DNA from: Oscillospiraceae bacterium
GTDB taxonomy: Bacteria; Bacillota; Clostridia; Oscillospirales; Oscillospiraceae
Length of the DNA: 9,168 bases
Direction: 5' to 3'
NCBI GenBank assembly: GCA_020025425.1
Contig: JAHHSD010000056.1
Coordinates: forward strand, 1-9,168
This document shows, piece after piece, positions 1 through 5,608 of this stretch. Within the stretch, counting starts at the first letter, position 1; every line of letters starts with the position of its first letter. The translations under genes were made by a program, and so were the position numbers. Under the pieces are notes generated by a model. It was not told the origin of the DNA and did no database searches. It was given only the letters and a program-made list of their open reading frames with translations.

Positions 1-719
1 GATTTCTTCTGGCCGATCCCAGAATTGTGGATGACCCTGTTTCCATCGGTGTCATCACATATAAGGAACTCCATGAGCTGGCTCGCATGGGCGCCTGCGT
101 TCTGCATGAGGATGCAATTTATCCCGTAAAGGAAGCCGGTATCCCAATCAATATCCGGAATACCAACAGTCCTGCGGAATTTGGCACACTCATCACCAGC
201 AGTACCGGTCAGCAGCCCAGCCACGAGATTACCGGTATTGCAGGCAAGAAGGGCTATTGTACCCTGAGCGTCCGCAAGGCAGGTTTTGATTCTGTTCAGG
301 AATTTGAAAATACCGTTCTTACCATTCTGGAACATGAAAAAATTCCCTGTGAAAGCATCCCCACCAGTCCGGATTCCATTTCCGTGCTGGTCCCTCAGAA
401 GTCCTACTATTGCAAGGAATTTGAAATACTGTCTCAGGTCCATTCTGCACTGCATCCCGACGCCATTTATCTGGACTCTGATCTGGCCCTGGTGGCGATC
501 GGCTGCAGAGGTACCCAGGCCCGAGATCACATCGTCAAGAATGTATTTTCTGCTCTGGCAGAGGCGCACATTCACATCCGTACCATCGACCAGGGAATGA
601 AGGATCTGGCCATGGTCATAGGTGTAGCAGATTGTGACTTTGAAGCTACGATTCGGGTGATCTACAATACATTTATCCGGGATGAATTCGTTAACGGTGC
701 AGGTACTTTCAAATTATGA
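1..719 (+). CDS. Aspartate kinase, C-terminal part (5' end outside window)
   Basis: Aspartokinase phosphorylates L-aspartate, the first step towards lysine, threonine, methionine and diaminopimelate, in the cytoplasm. The reading frame is already open at position 3, so the GTG at 27 is an internal Val codon and not a start. The visible 238 residues begin with the end of the kinase domain: ADPRIV, then ITYKELHELARMGACVLH and the GTLI segment, all typical of the family. Two ACT domains follow, one starting at ITGIAGKKG and ending near SISVLV, the second running from about LHPDAIYL through the DQGMKDLAMVIGV segment to the end. These bind feedback amino acids. The ITGIAGKKG/SISVLV spacing resembles the monofunctional YclM/ThrD class of Firmicutes more than the LysC alpha/beta type, but the effector cannot be read from sequence. 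Third positions are less GC-rich than in genes after 1473. No terminator is visible after the TGA. Confidence 0.93.
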   Translation, partial: FLLADPRIVDDPVSIGVITYKELHELARMGACVLHEDAIYPVKEAGIPINIRNTNSPAEFGTLITSSTGQQPSHEITGIAGKKGYCTLSVRKAGFDSVQEFENTVLTILEHEKIPCESIPTSPDSISVLVPQKSYYCKEFEILSQVHSALHPDAIYLDSDLALVAIGCRGTQARDHIVKNVFSALAEAHIHIRTIDQGMKDLAMVIGVADCDFEATIRVIYNTFIRDEFVNGAGTFKL

Positions 720-782
720 GTGCATGACACACAATCACCAGTATGGCCGGCAGTATCTTTACAACCGCATATCATTGCACAC

Positions 783-811
783 CAATAAGGTTCATAAATC
801 TATGGTATATT
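783..811 (+). promoter_or_regulatory. Possible extended -10 promoter for the 845 gene
   Basis: TATATT at 806-811 is preceded by TG plus one base (803-805), an extended -10 element. The -35 region about 17 bp upstream (783-788, CAATAA) is poor, which extended -10 promoters tolerate. A better-looking TTGCAC at 775-780 is too far away (25 bp). A start near 818 would leave a leader of about 27 nt. Tentative, because the stretch is AT-rich and chance matches are easy. Confidence 0.4.
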
Positions 812-835
812 TTATCTGTGAACTATGAATTTGAC

Positions 836-840
836 GGAGG
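836..840 (+). promoter_or_regulatory. Ribosome binding site fixing the start at 845
   Basis: GGAGG lies 4 nt before ATG 845. This is the reason for choosing 845 over the upstream in-frame ATG at 743, which has no comparable site and would place the promoter-like AT-rich stretch inside the gene. Confidence 0.75.
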
Positions 841-844
841 CACT

Positions 845-1318
845 ATGGCAACAACAGATGAATTTTTACAAGAGGTTCGGCTGATAAATTGGTTTGAACA
901 TCGCAAAAAATCTGCGGCTGAATATCATGTAATACATTCGATTTTCGAAGCCTATGATGTTTGGAATCAGCAAATGCTGATCACATGGGAGCCGCATATT
1001 TTATCATTGGAAAATGCGGCAGTCAAACAAATCGGCGATGCACAAATAGATAAAATTTTTTCAGCTGTTTCATCTGAAATCGAGGATATTATCTGGGAAA
1101 AATGGAGCGATTTTATTACCAGATGGCATTTAGAGGCAGAAGCCGGACTGGAAAATGAAATGCTGGATATGGTTAAAAGAGATACAGCATGGGCGTGCAT
1201 AGAAAGAATACTAAACGTGCAAGGCTTTTTTACCACATTACTCAGAATTTATAAAGACGGATATTTCCCTTGTGCGTGGATGGGCGTTTATCCCAGCGGA
1301 CAAGCAGTCGTGCTATAA
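845..1318 (+). CDS. Small hypothetical protein (157 aa), AT-rich gene
   Basis: I do not recognise this protein with certainty. It is predicted cytosolic: no signal peptide and no membrane segment. It is mostly helical, rich in Trp, Glu and Lys in the middle, and ends in a compact motif, GYFPCAWMGVYPSGQAVV. This resembles the G-x-x-P-C-G-W-x-G-x-x-P-x-G ending that I remember from families of small cytoplasmic proteins, some near toxin/immunity loci. The resemblance is from memory and no function follows from it. It has its own RBS, a possible promoter and a strong terminator, so it is a single-gene transcription unit. Its composition stands out: 901-960 is about 37% GC by hand count, against 73% at 6121-6180 in the transporter gene. 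This suggests recent acquisition. The neighbouring genes give no clue to its role. Confidence 0.7.
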   Translation: MATTDEFLQEVRLINWFEHRKKSAAEYHVIHSIFEAYDVWNQQMLITWEPHILSLENAAVKQIGDAQIDKIFSAVSSEIEDIIWEKWSDFITRWHLEAEAGLENEMLDMVKRDTAWACIERILNVQGFFTTLLRIYKDGYFPCAWMGVYPSGQAVVL

Positions 1319-1340
1319 TCATTTCAGCCTGCTTCCTATC

Positions 1341-1372
1341 AAGCGGTCATGCTCCCCGGCATGACCGCTTTT
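1341..1372 (+). terminator. Intrinsic terminator after the 845 gene
   Basis: A perfect 12-bp inverted repeat (AAGCGGTCATGC at 1341-1352, GCATGACCGCTT at 1359-1370) encloses a 6-nt loop and runs into TTTT at 1369-1372. It sits 22 bp after the stop codon at 1318. There is no T-run in the opposite orientation, so it serves the + strand only. Confidence 0.85.
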
Positions 1373-1472
1373 CCATGCCCTTTTCATGCTGTATCATCCT
1401 GCTGCCCACGCGGATCTCTGCCGCGCAGTCGGGGCGGCGGCCGGCGGTAAGGGCGCTGCGGTTTTCAGCGGA
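1373..1472. other. Intergenic spacer between convergent genes
   Basis: These 100 bp separate the + strand terminator from the stop codon of the minus-strand lipoprotein gene. I see only short imperfect stems (for example CGCTG/CAGCG around 1453-1470) with no T-run, so no clear terminator for the lipoprotein transcript. The spacer shifts abruptly from AT-rich to GC-rich sequence. Confidence 0.6.
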
Positions 1473-2384
1473 TCACCGTTCGCTGTAATACTTTTCCGGT
1501 ATCATGGCCCGGGGGGCCAGATCCGGGATGTTGTCCCCATCCTCATGCAGGGCATACCCGCCGTCCACTCTGAGCACAAAGACGTCTCCCACTTCTATAT
1601 AATAGGGCAGCGTCACTTCCTCCCCATAGACGCTGTCCATGCACAGACAGAGCTTCTCGTCGTTCTGGTAGAAGCCGTTTCTCTCCAGCGGGGTGAAAAT
1701 GAGTTTTTCTCCGTCGATCTCACTGAGCTCCATTCTCAGGTCCTGGTACCCCTCCAGCCGCTCGGACTGAAGGACGTCCTCTGTCATGCTCCTCTCCCAG
1801 TCCTTGTCTGAGGTTTCCGCCCCTTCGTAGGGCATCAGCCCCGCCGCACAGATGTATCCGCTTTTCCCGTTTTTCAGGGTCAGCTTGATGGGCGCGTCGC
1901 AGTCGCCGGTGGTCAGGATGCGGTTGAGGTGCAAAATATAGCTGATTATGGACAGAGGGACCATATTCTCCGCAGTCTCCTTCATGTCCGCCCCTATGCA
2001 GTCGGGGTAATAGAGCCGACAGGTGACCGTGGAGAAGTCCTCGCTCCACTCTACGCTGTGCAGGTGGGACAGCTCCCCGAATGCCTGGGCGGCCTCCCGG
2101 GCCAATTCCGTGTTGTGCGCAATGACATTCTGTCTCTGGTCCTCAGTGGCGGACAGGATGAGACAGCCATCCTCCAGTACGGCGCTGACCCCATATGCCG
2201 GGTCCAGCTCAGATACGGCAGATACTCTTTCGTCACGATCCTTCAGGATATCCGCATAGGAACCCTGTCCTATGATCCACTGGGCCCCTTCGGGGAGCCG
2301 GTATTCGGTGATCTCCTCCTTCTTCTGACAGCCGCTCAACGCCAGCACAGCCAGCAGGCAGAGCACTATGGTCCATCGCTTCAT
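1473..2384 (-). CDS. Lipoprotein of unknown function (303 aa)
   Basis: The N terminus is a textbook lipoprotein signal: MKR, a hydrophobic stretch of about 12 residues, and the lipobox LSGC with the lipidated Cys at residue 19. The mature protein should therefore sit on the outer face of the membrane. After it comes a charged KKEE linker and an acidic globular domain with no motif I can assign. The exported part has seven further cysteines (residues 74, 122, 129, 162, 179, 246, 248), which is unusual for a clostridial surface protein. The frame is open upstream to 2609, but the ATG at 2384 is chosen because the signal peptide starts there, AGGAAG lies 7 nt upstream, and a promoter lies at 2428-2456. 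The gene has its own promoter behind the terminator of the upstream operon, so it is probably monocistronic. Function unknown. Confidence 0.85.
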   Translation of the reverse strand: MKRWTIVLCLLAVLALSGCQKKEEITEYRLPEGAQWIIGQGSYADILKDRDERVSAVSELDPAYGVSAVLEDGCLILSATEDQRQNVIAHNTELAREAAQAFGELSHLHSVEWSEDFSTVTCRLYYPDCIGADMKETAENMVPLSIISYILHLNRILTTGDCDAPIKLTLKNGKSGYICAAGLMPYEGAETSDKDWERSMTEDVLQSERLEGYQDLRMELSEIDGEKLIFTPLERNGFYQNDEKLCLCMDSVYGEEVTLPYYIEVGDVFVLRVDGGYALHEDGDNIPDLAPRAMIPEKYYSER

Positions 2385-2427
2385 ATCCGCACTTCCTTTC
2401 CCGCTGCACACGATGGTCTGCACCTGC

Positions 2428-2456
2428 ATCATACCATCGGCAGAGTTCGGATACAA
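2428..2456 (-). promoter_or_regulatory. Sigma-A-type promoter of the lipoprotein gene
   Basis: On the minus strand TTGTAT (2451-2456) and TATGAT (2428-2433) are separated by exactly 17 bp, and TGG just before the -10 makes it an extended element. Transcription should start near 2421, giving a leader of roughly 37 nt before ATG 2384. Confidence 0.75.
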
Positions 2457-2482
2457 CCATTCCTTCCCAAACACCCTGTACA

Positions 2483-2518
2483 AAAAAGAGACGCCGTCCG
2501 CAGACGGCGTCTCTTTTT
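2483..2518 (-). terminator. Intrinsic terminator of the glmM operon
   Basis: A perfect 16-bp stem (2483-2498 with 2503-2518) has a CGCA loop and a GACGCCGTC core. On the minus strand it ends in TTTTTT (2487-2482). The arms carry T-runs in both directions, so it could also stop + strand transcripts, but no + strand gene precedes it. It separates the three-gene operon from the promoter of the lipoprotein gene. Confidence 0.88.
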
Positions 2519-2577
2519 CGGGCTTTCCTCCTCCGTCCACACCCGTATGACCGGGCGAAACCCCCTGAGAAACAGCA

Positions 2578-2619
2578 ATACCCCCTGATGCAGGTTTGAA
2601 ACACCGCATCAGGGGGTAT
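2578..2619 (-). repeat. 14-bp inverted repeat with 14-nt loop, 3' of the glmM operon
   Basis: The arms 2578-2591 and 2606-2619 (core CCCCCTGATGC) are perfectly complementary. No T-run follows on either strand, so it is not a good terminator alone. It lies 38 bp downstream of the last operon gene and 60 bp before the real terminator. In the 3' UTR it could protect the mRNA from exonucleases. A second copy of the 8-mer CCCCCTGA at 2561-2568 gives an alternative partner for the GGGGG arm. Confidence 0.55.
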
Positions 2620-2657
2620 CTTAGTTCTATCGGTTGTTCCGGTCTGCCCGGCTCCGG

Positions 2658-3182
2658 TCACTCCGCTTCAAAGCCCGCCTGTTCAAAGACAGGGCGGAAG
2701 CAGGACAGGAACGCCGCCTTTGTCTCCTCCAGCGGGCGGCAGTTGTCGTAGGTGAAGTCGTAGCGGTACCGGTCCACATTGTCGTCCGAGGCGTTCTGAT
2801 ACACCCGGGCCGCCTTGCGGGAGTCGGTGACCAGCAGGGTTTTAATCCGGTTGGGGGCGCAGGCCACAAAGCGGGCGATCTCCTCCGGCTCCCGGATGTG
2901 GACGAACATCACCTGCTCATCCCCCGCCAGAAACTCCCGGTACTGCTCCAGAATGTACTTCAAACACAGGTCATTGTACTGGGTAAAGAGCATTTTCAGG
3001 TCGGAGAGGAGCCTGCGGGACTTGTCGCTCTTATCGCCGTCCCAGCCGCCCAGGCGGGCGATCTCCTTGATGGGGTCCACCGAGGACACGTTGCGCACCT
3101 GGTATTCCTCCGCCGCAAAGCTGCACAGGGTATCCTTGCCCACGCCGCCGGCACCGTTGATGACGATGACCAGCTTTTTCAC
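2658..3182 (-). CDS. P-loop kinase-like protein, dNMP/adenylate-kinase type (174 aa)
   Basis: This is a small cytosolic P-loop NTPase. A Walker A motif, NGAGGVGKDT, lies at residues 9-18 directly after the first beta strand (LVIVI), as in nucleoside and deoxynucleoside monophosphate kinases. A second conserved strand, FVHIREPEE, and a late NASDDNVDRY segment fit proteins annotated as deoxynucleotide monophosphate kinase-like; the substrate is not established. The chosen start is GTG 3182, whose GTGA overlaps the glmM stop by 4 bp. This points to translational coupling and places the N terminus right at the first beta strand. The frame is open up to 3239, but that Pro/Gly-rich segment is the glmM 3' end read in another frame. 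It is the last gene of the operon. A role in nucleotide supply for UDP-sugar synthesis is conceivable but is inference. Confidence 0.82.
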   Translation of the reverse strand: MKKLVIVINGAGGVGKDTLCSFAAEEYQVRNVSSVDPIKEIARLGGWDGDKSDKSRRLLSDLKMLFTQYNDLCLKYILEQYREFLAGDEQVMFVHIREPEEIARFVACAPNRIKTLLVTDSRKAARVYQNASDDNVDRYRYDFTYDNCRPLEETKAAFLSCFRPVFEQAGFEAE

Positions 3183-4543
3183 GCCTTGTGCCCCCGTTCC
3201 TCCAGCACCCGGACCACCTGGCCGCACAGCTCCCGGCACAGCTCCTGGCTCTCCGCCTCCACCATCACCCGGATGAGGGGCTCCGTGCCCGAGGGACGCA
3301 CCAAAATTCGGCCGGTATCGCCCAGCCGGTCGGTGACAGCCTGGACAGCCGCCTGGACGGCCGGATCGGCCTGGGCGGCCTCCTTGTCCTGTACACGGAC
3401 GTTGACCAGCTCCTGGGGGTAGATGACCACCGGCTCGGCCAGCTTGCTCAGGGGCAGCTTCTTGGCCATCATGACCTCCATCAGCTTCAGGGCGGTGAGG
3501 ATGCCGTCCCCGGTCCGGGCGTATTTGGAGAAGATGATGTGGCCTGACTGCTCGCCGCCCAGCCGGTCCCCGTGGGTGACCATGTGCTCGTAGACATATT
3601 TGTCGCCCACCTGGGTCTTGGCATAGCCGATCCCCACCCGGTCCAGTGCCTTATAGAGGCCGAAATTGGACATGACCGTGGTGACGATGCAGTTGTTTTT
3701 CAGCTTATCCCGCTCCTTCATATACAGGCCGTAGATGTACAGGATCTTGTCCCCGTCCACCAGCTCGCCGTTTTCGTCCACTGCCAGGCAGCGGTCGGCG
3801 TCCCCGTCGAAGGCGAAGCCCACATCCATGTGGTGCTCCTTCACATAGGCCTTGAGCCCCTCGATATGGGTGGAGCCGGCGTTGAGGTTGATGTTCAGGC
3901 CGTCGGGCTCGGCGTTGATGACGTGGGTCTCTGCGCCCAGGGCCTCGAACACGTGGCGGGCAATGCTCCAGGCGCTGCCGTTGGCGCAGTCCAGGGCCAC
4001 CTTCTTCCCCTTGAAGGAGTAGAGGGCCAGGGAGATCAGATAGCCCATGTAGCGGTTCCGGCCGGCGGTGTGGTCCACCACGCTGCCCACATCGGCCTGG
4101 GTGGCCAGAGGGAGCTGGGGCCAGCGCTGGCCGTCCATCTCCAGCTGCCCGTCCAGATAGGCCTCCACCAGGGCGATGGTGGCCTCATCCATCTTCTCGC
4201 CCTCCCGGTTGAGCAGCTTGATGCCGTTATCATAATAGGGGTTGTGGGAGGCCGAGATCATCACGCCGCAGTCAAAGCCGTCGGTGCGGGTCACATAGGA
4301 CACTGAGGGGGTGGTGGTCACGTGGAGCAGGTAGACGTCTGCCCCCGAGGCCGTCATACCGGCGCTGATGGCGTACTCCAGCATATAGCTGGACCGGCGG
4401 GTATCCTTACCCACCACGATGCGGGCCCGGCGCTCCCGGCTGTAATACCAGCCCAGGAAGCGGCCCACCTCAAAGGCGTGCTGGGCGGTGAGGCCCTCAT
4501 TGGCCTTGCCCCGGAATCCGTCTGTTCCAAAATATTTACCCAT
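3179..4543 (-). CDS. glmM: Phosphoglucosamine mutase GlmM
   Basis: GlmM converts glucosamine-6-phosphate to glucosamine-1-phosphate in the cytoplasm, on the way to UDP-GlcNAc for peptidoglycan. At 454 aa it is full length. Visible family hallmarks are the N-terminal GKYFGTDGFRG, the catalytic loop SASHNP with the phosphorylated Ser at residue 99, the Mg2+ loop DGDADR (residues 246-251), the sugar-binding GSTH loop, and the phosphate-binding RPSGTEP (416-422). Start ATG 4543 has GGGAGGAG about 5 nt upstream. It is the middle gene of the operon: 15 bp after the acetyltransferase gene, and overlapping the P-loop gene by 4 bp. The active enzyme is normally made by phosphorylation of the loop Ser. 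No anomaly is seen. Confidence 0.97.
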   Translation of the reverse strand: MGKYFGTDGFRGKANEGLTAQHAFEVGRFLGWYYSRERRARIVVGKDTRRSSYMLEYAISAGMTASGADVYLLHVTTTPSVSYVTRTDGFDCGVMISASHNPYYDNGIKLLNREGEKMDEATIALVEAYLDGQLEMDGQRWPQLPLATQADVGSVVDHTAGRNRYMGYLISLALYSFKGKKVALDCANGSAWSIARHVFEALGAETHVINAEPDGLNINLNAGSTHIEGLKAYVKEHHMDVGFAFDGDADRCLAVDENGELVDGDKILYIYGLYMKERDKLKNNCIVTTVMSNFGLYKALDRVGIGYAKTQVGDKYVYEHMVTHGDRLGGEQSGHIIFSKYARTGDGILTALKLMEVMMAKKLPLSKLAEPVVIYPQELVNVRVQDKEAAQADPAVQAAVQAVTDRLGDTGRILVRPSGTEPLIRVMVEAESQELCRELCGQVVRVLEERGHKA

Positions 4544-4558
4544 GGTTCTCCTCCCGTC

Positions 4559-5221
4559 TCACGTGCGGGCGGCGATGACGCCGCCGGTCTTATAGATACT
4601 GTCGGGGGGGACCGCTCCGCGGACGCCGGACAGGGGGTAGACGCTGCTCCGCCGCCCGATCACCGTGCCGGGGTTGAGCACGCTGTTGCATCCGATCTCC
4701 GCATAATCCCCCAAAAATGCCCCCACTTTCTTCCGTCCGGTGTCCAGCCGGCGGTCACCGTCCCGGATGACCACGTGGGTCCGGTCGGCCTTCACGTTGG
4801 AGGTGATGGCCCCCGCCCCCATGTGGCTGTGGTGTCCTAAAATGGAATCTCCCACATAGTTATAGTGTGGGACCTGCACATGGTCAAACAGGATCACATT
4901 TTTCAGCTCCACCGAGTTGCCCACCACGCAGCTGGCGCCCACCAGGGCGGAGCCCCGGATGAAGGCGCCGTGGCGCACCTCGGTCTCCGGACCGATGATG
5001 CAGGGCGCGCCCAGATAGGCGGTGGGGGCCACCACGGCGGTCCTGTGGACCCAGACGTTGGGGGTGGTCTGTTCATATTCCTGCTGAGAGAGGGTTGGAC
5101 CAATGGACAGGATCAGCTCACTGATGCCCTCCAACGCCTGCCAGGGGTACTGGAACTTGGCCAGATACTCCCCCGCCAGGCTGTGGGACAGATCCAGGAG
5201 CTGGGTCGTCTCAAGCTGCAT
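4559..5221 (-). CDS. Stand-alone GlmU-type left-handed beta-helix acetyltransferase (220 aa)
   Basis: After a helical N-terminal region of about 55 residues, the protein is built of hexapeptide repeats (for example VVAPTAYLGAPCIIG and SALVGASCVVG), the signature of left-handed beta-helix acyltransferases, which act as trimers. It matches the C-terminal acetyltransferase half of GlmU. By my reading, R89, K107, H119, Y122 and N142 align with E. coli GlmU R333, K351, H363, Y366 and N386, with identical spacing. The uridyltransferase half is absent: there is no N-terminal nucleotide-binding GxGTRM motif. The likely reaction is therefore acetyl-CoA plus GlcN-1-P to GlcNAc-1-P, the step after GlmM, whose gene starts 15 bp downstream. 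Genes of this type are often annotated as UDP-GlcNAc pyrophosphorylase, which the missing half contradicts. ATG 5221 is the only early Met; its RBS (GCAGG) is weak. First gene of the operon. Confidence 0.85.
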   Translation of the reverse strand: MQLETTQLLDLSHSLAGEYLAKFQYPWQALEGISELILSIGPTLSQQEYEQTTPNVWVHRTAVVAPTAYLGAPCIIGPETEVRHGAFIRGSALVGASCVVGNSVELKNVILFDHVQVPHYNYVGDSILGHHSHMGAGAITSNVKADRTHVVIRDGDRRLDTGRKKVGAFLGDYAEIGCNSVLNPGTVIGRRSSVYPLSGVRGAVPPDSIYKTGGVIAART

Positions 5222-5301
5222 ATCATCTGCCTGCTTTCTATTTGATCTGAGTGGATCTGCCCATCCGGACCGCCTGGGTCCGCCGAACCGATCCGGCTAT
5301 G

Positions 5302-5330
5302 ATTTTATCACGTTCCATGGGGCCTGACAA
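5302..5330 (-). promoter_or_regulatory. Promoter of the acetyltransferase-glmM-kinase operon
   Basis: On the minus strand TTGTCA (5325-5330) and TAAAAT (5302-5307) are spaced by exactly 17 bp, with TGA forming an extended -10. The start should be near 5295, leaving a leader of about 74 nt. That leader contains a small hairpin (CGGACC/GGTCCG, + strand 5266-5271 with 5277-5282). Confidence 0.8.
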
Positions 5331-5371
5331 CCAAAAACTCACGTTTCTGCCGAAAAACTTCCGCCATATAC

Positions 5372-5400
5372 TTTCTTTTTTTGCGAAAATGTGGTAACAT
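5372..5400 (+). promoter_or_regulatory. Possible extended -10 promoter for the leader/CDF transcript
   Basis: TGGTAACAT at 5392-5400 is an extended -10, with TAACAT (5395-5400) 17 bp after a weak TTTCTT -35 (5372-5377). A start near 5407 would give a leader of about 229 nt before the transporter gene, containing every structure described below. It is divergent from the glmM operon promoter, 42 bp away. No better + strand promoter is seen closer to 5636. Confidence 0.45.
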
Positions 5401-5429
5401 ATGAAGTCGAACATTTCTCCGGAGACAGC

Positions 5430-5462
5430 AAAAGGCTCCGGCCGAACTGGCTGGAGCCTTTT
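5430..5462 (+). terminator. Hairpin with T-run in the CDF leader (possible early terminator)
   Basis: AAAAGGCTCC (5430-5439) pairs with GGAGCCTTTT (5453-5462). The stem continues inward through a G-U pair and three more pairs to a 5-nt GAACT loop. The T-run is short, TTTT then ACC. It can form in either direction. As no complete gene ends just before it on either strand, it is better read as part of the leader of the downstream gene than as an ordinary end-of-gene terminator. Confidence 0.5.
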
Positions 5463-5492
5463 ACCTGTGTGTGTTGTAAAGGAGAGGGAGAA

Positions 5493-5543
5493 ATGGGAGG
5501 TAGTTATGTTTTGTACTTCTTTCTTAGTACGCATTTATCATAA
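5493..5543 (+). CDS. Putative leader peptide 1 (16 aa)
   Basis: The ORF MGGSYVLYFFLSTHLS follows AAAGGAGAGGGAGAA, a strong Shine-Dalgarno region. It ends at TAA 5541-5543 inside the loop of the 5529-5556 hairpin. It is short and hydrophobic with no family resemblance. It matters because it lies in the leader of the transporter gene, overlaps leader ORF 2 out of frame, and its translation would melt the hairpin. It may be non-functional if ORF 2 is the one translated. Confidence 0.35.
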   Translation: MGGSYVLYFFLSTHLS

Positions 5544-5550
5544 AAAATAA
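5506..5550 (+). CDS. Putative leader peptide 2 (14 aa)
   Basis: The ORF MFCTSFLVRIYHKK starts 5 nt after GGGAGG (5495-5500), an almost ideal RBS, and ends at TAA 5548-5550 inside the right arm of the 5529-5556 hairpin. A ribosome at this stop would also cover the start of the terminator-like stem beginning at 5558. This layout is typical of attenuation leaders. The peptide matches none I can name. Confidence 0.4.
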   Translation: MFCTSFLVRIYHKK

Positions 5551-5556
5551 ATGCGT
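5529..5556 (+). promoter_or_regulatory. Hairpin overlapping the leader ORF stops
   Basis: ACGCATTTAT (5529-5538) and ATAAATGCGT (5547-5556) form a perfect 10-bp stem with an 8-nt A-rich loop. No T-run follows. Its 5' arm competes with a smaller hairpin, GTACT/AGTAC (5513-5517 with 5526-5530). It abuts the terminator-like hairpin that starts at 5558. Confidence 0.6.
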
Positions 5557-5557
5557 C

Positions 5558-5608
5558 AAAATCGTGTCTTTCAGGTGAACATTTTATGAACAGACACAGA
5601 TTTTTATT
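5558..5608 (+). terminator. Terminator-like hairpin before the CDF gene (attenuator)
   Basis: AAAATC and GTGTCT (5558-5569) pair with AGACAC (5592-5597) and GATTTT (5599-5604), with a single bulged A at 5598. TTCA/TGAA (5570-5573 with 5587-5590) extends the stem inward. The 3' arm runs into TTTTTATT (5601-5608). It ends 28 bp before the start codon of the transporter, after no full gene, so it can act only on transcripts entering that gene. Confidence 0.6.

Noticed and set aside
27..29. GTG as the start of the first gene
   Set aside because: The upstream codons in the same frame (FLLADPRI) are typical aspartokinase sequence, so the gene begins outside the window.
743..844. Upstream extension of the 845 gene
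   Set aside because: It has no RBS before ATG 743, and the segment holds the promoter-like AT-rich region and the GGAGG site for ATG 845.
2385..2609. N-terminal extension of the lipoprotein
   Set aside because: It would place the signal peptide inside the protein and runs across a terminator hairpin and a promoter.
2578..2619. Inverted repeat as the end of an insertion sequence
   Set aside because: No transposase or matching second end is present, and the arms face each other across only 14 nt.
5238..5534. 98-codon minus-strand reading frame in the divergent region
   Set aside because: It contains the glmM operon promoter and the 5430-5462 hairpin, has no good RBS, and its protein shows no domain-like composition.
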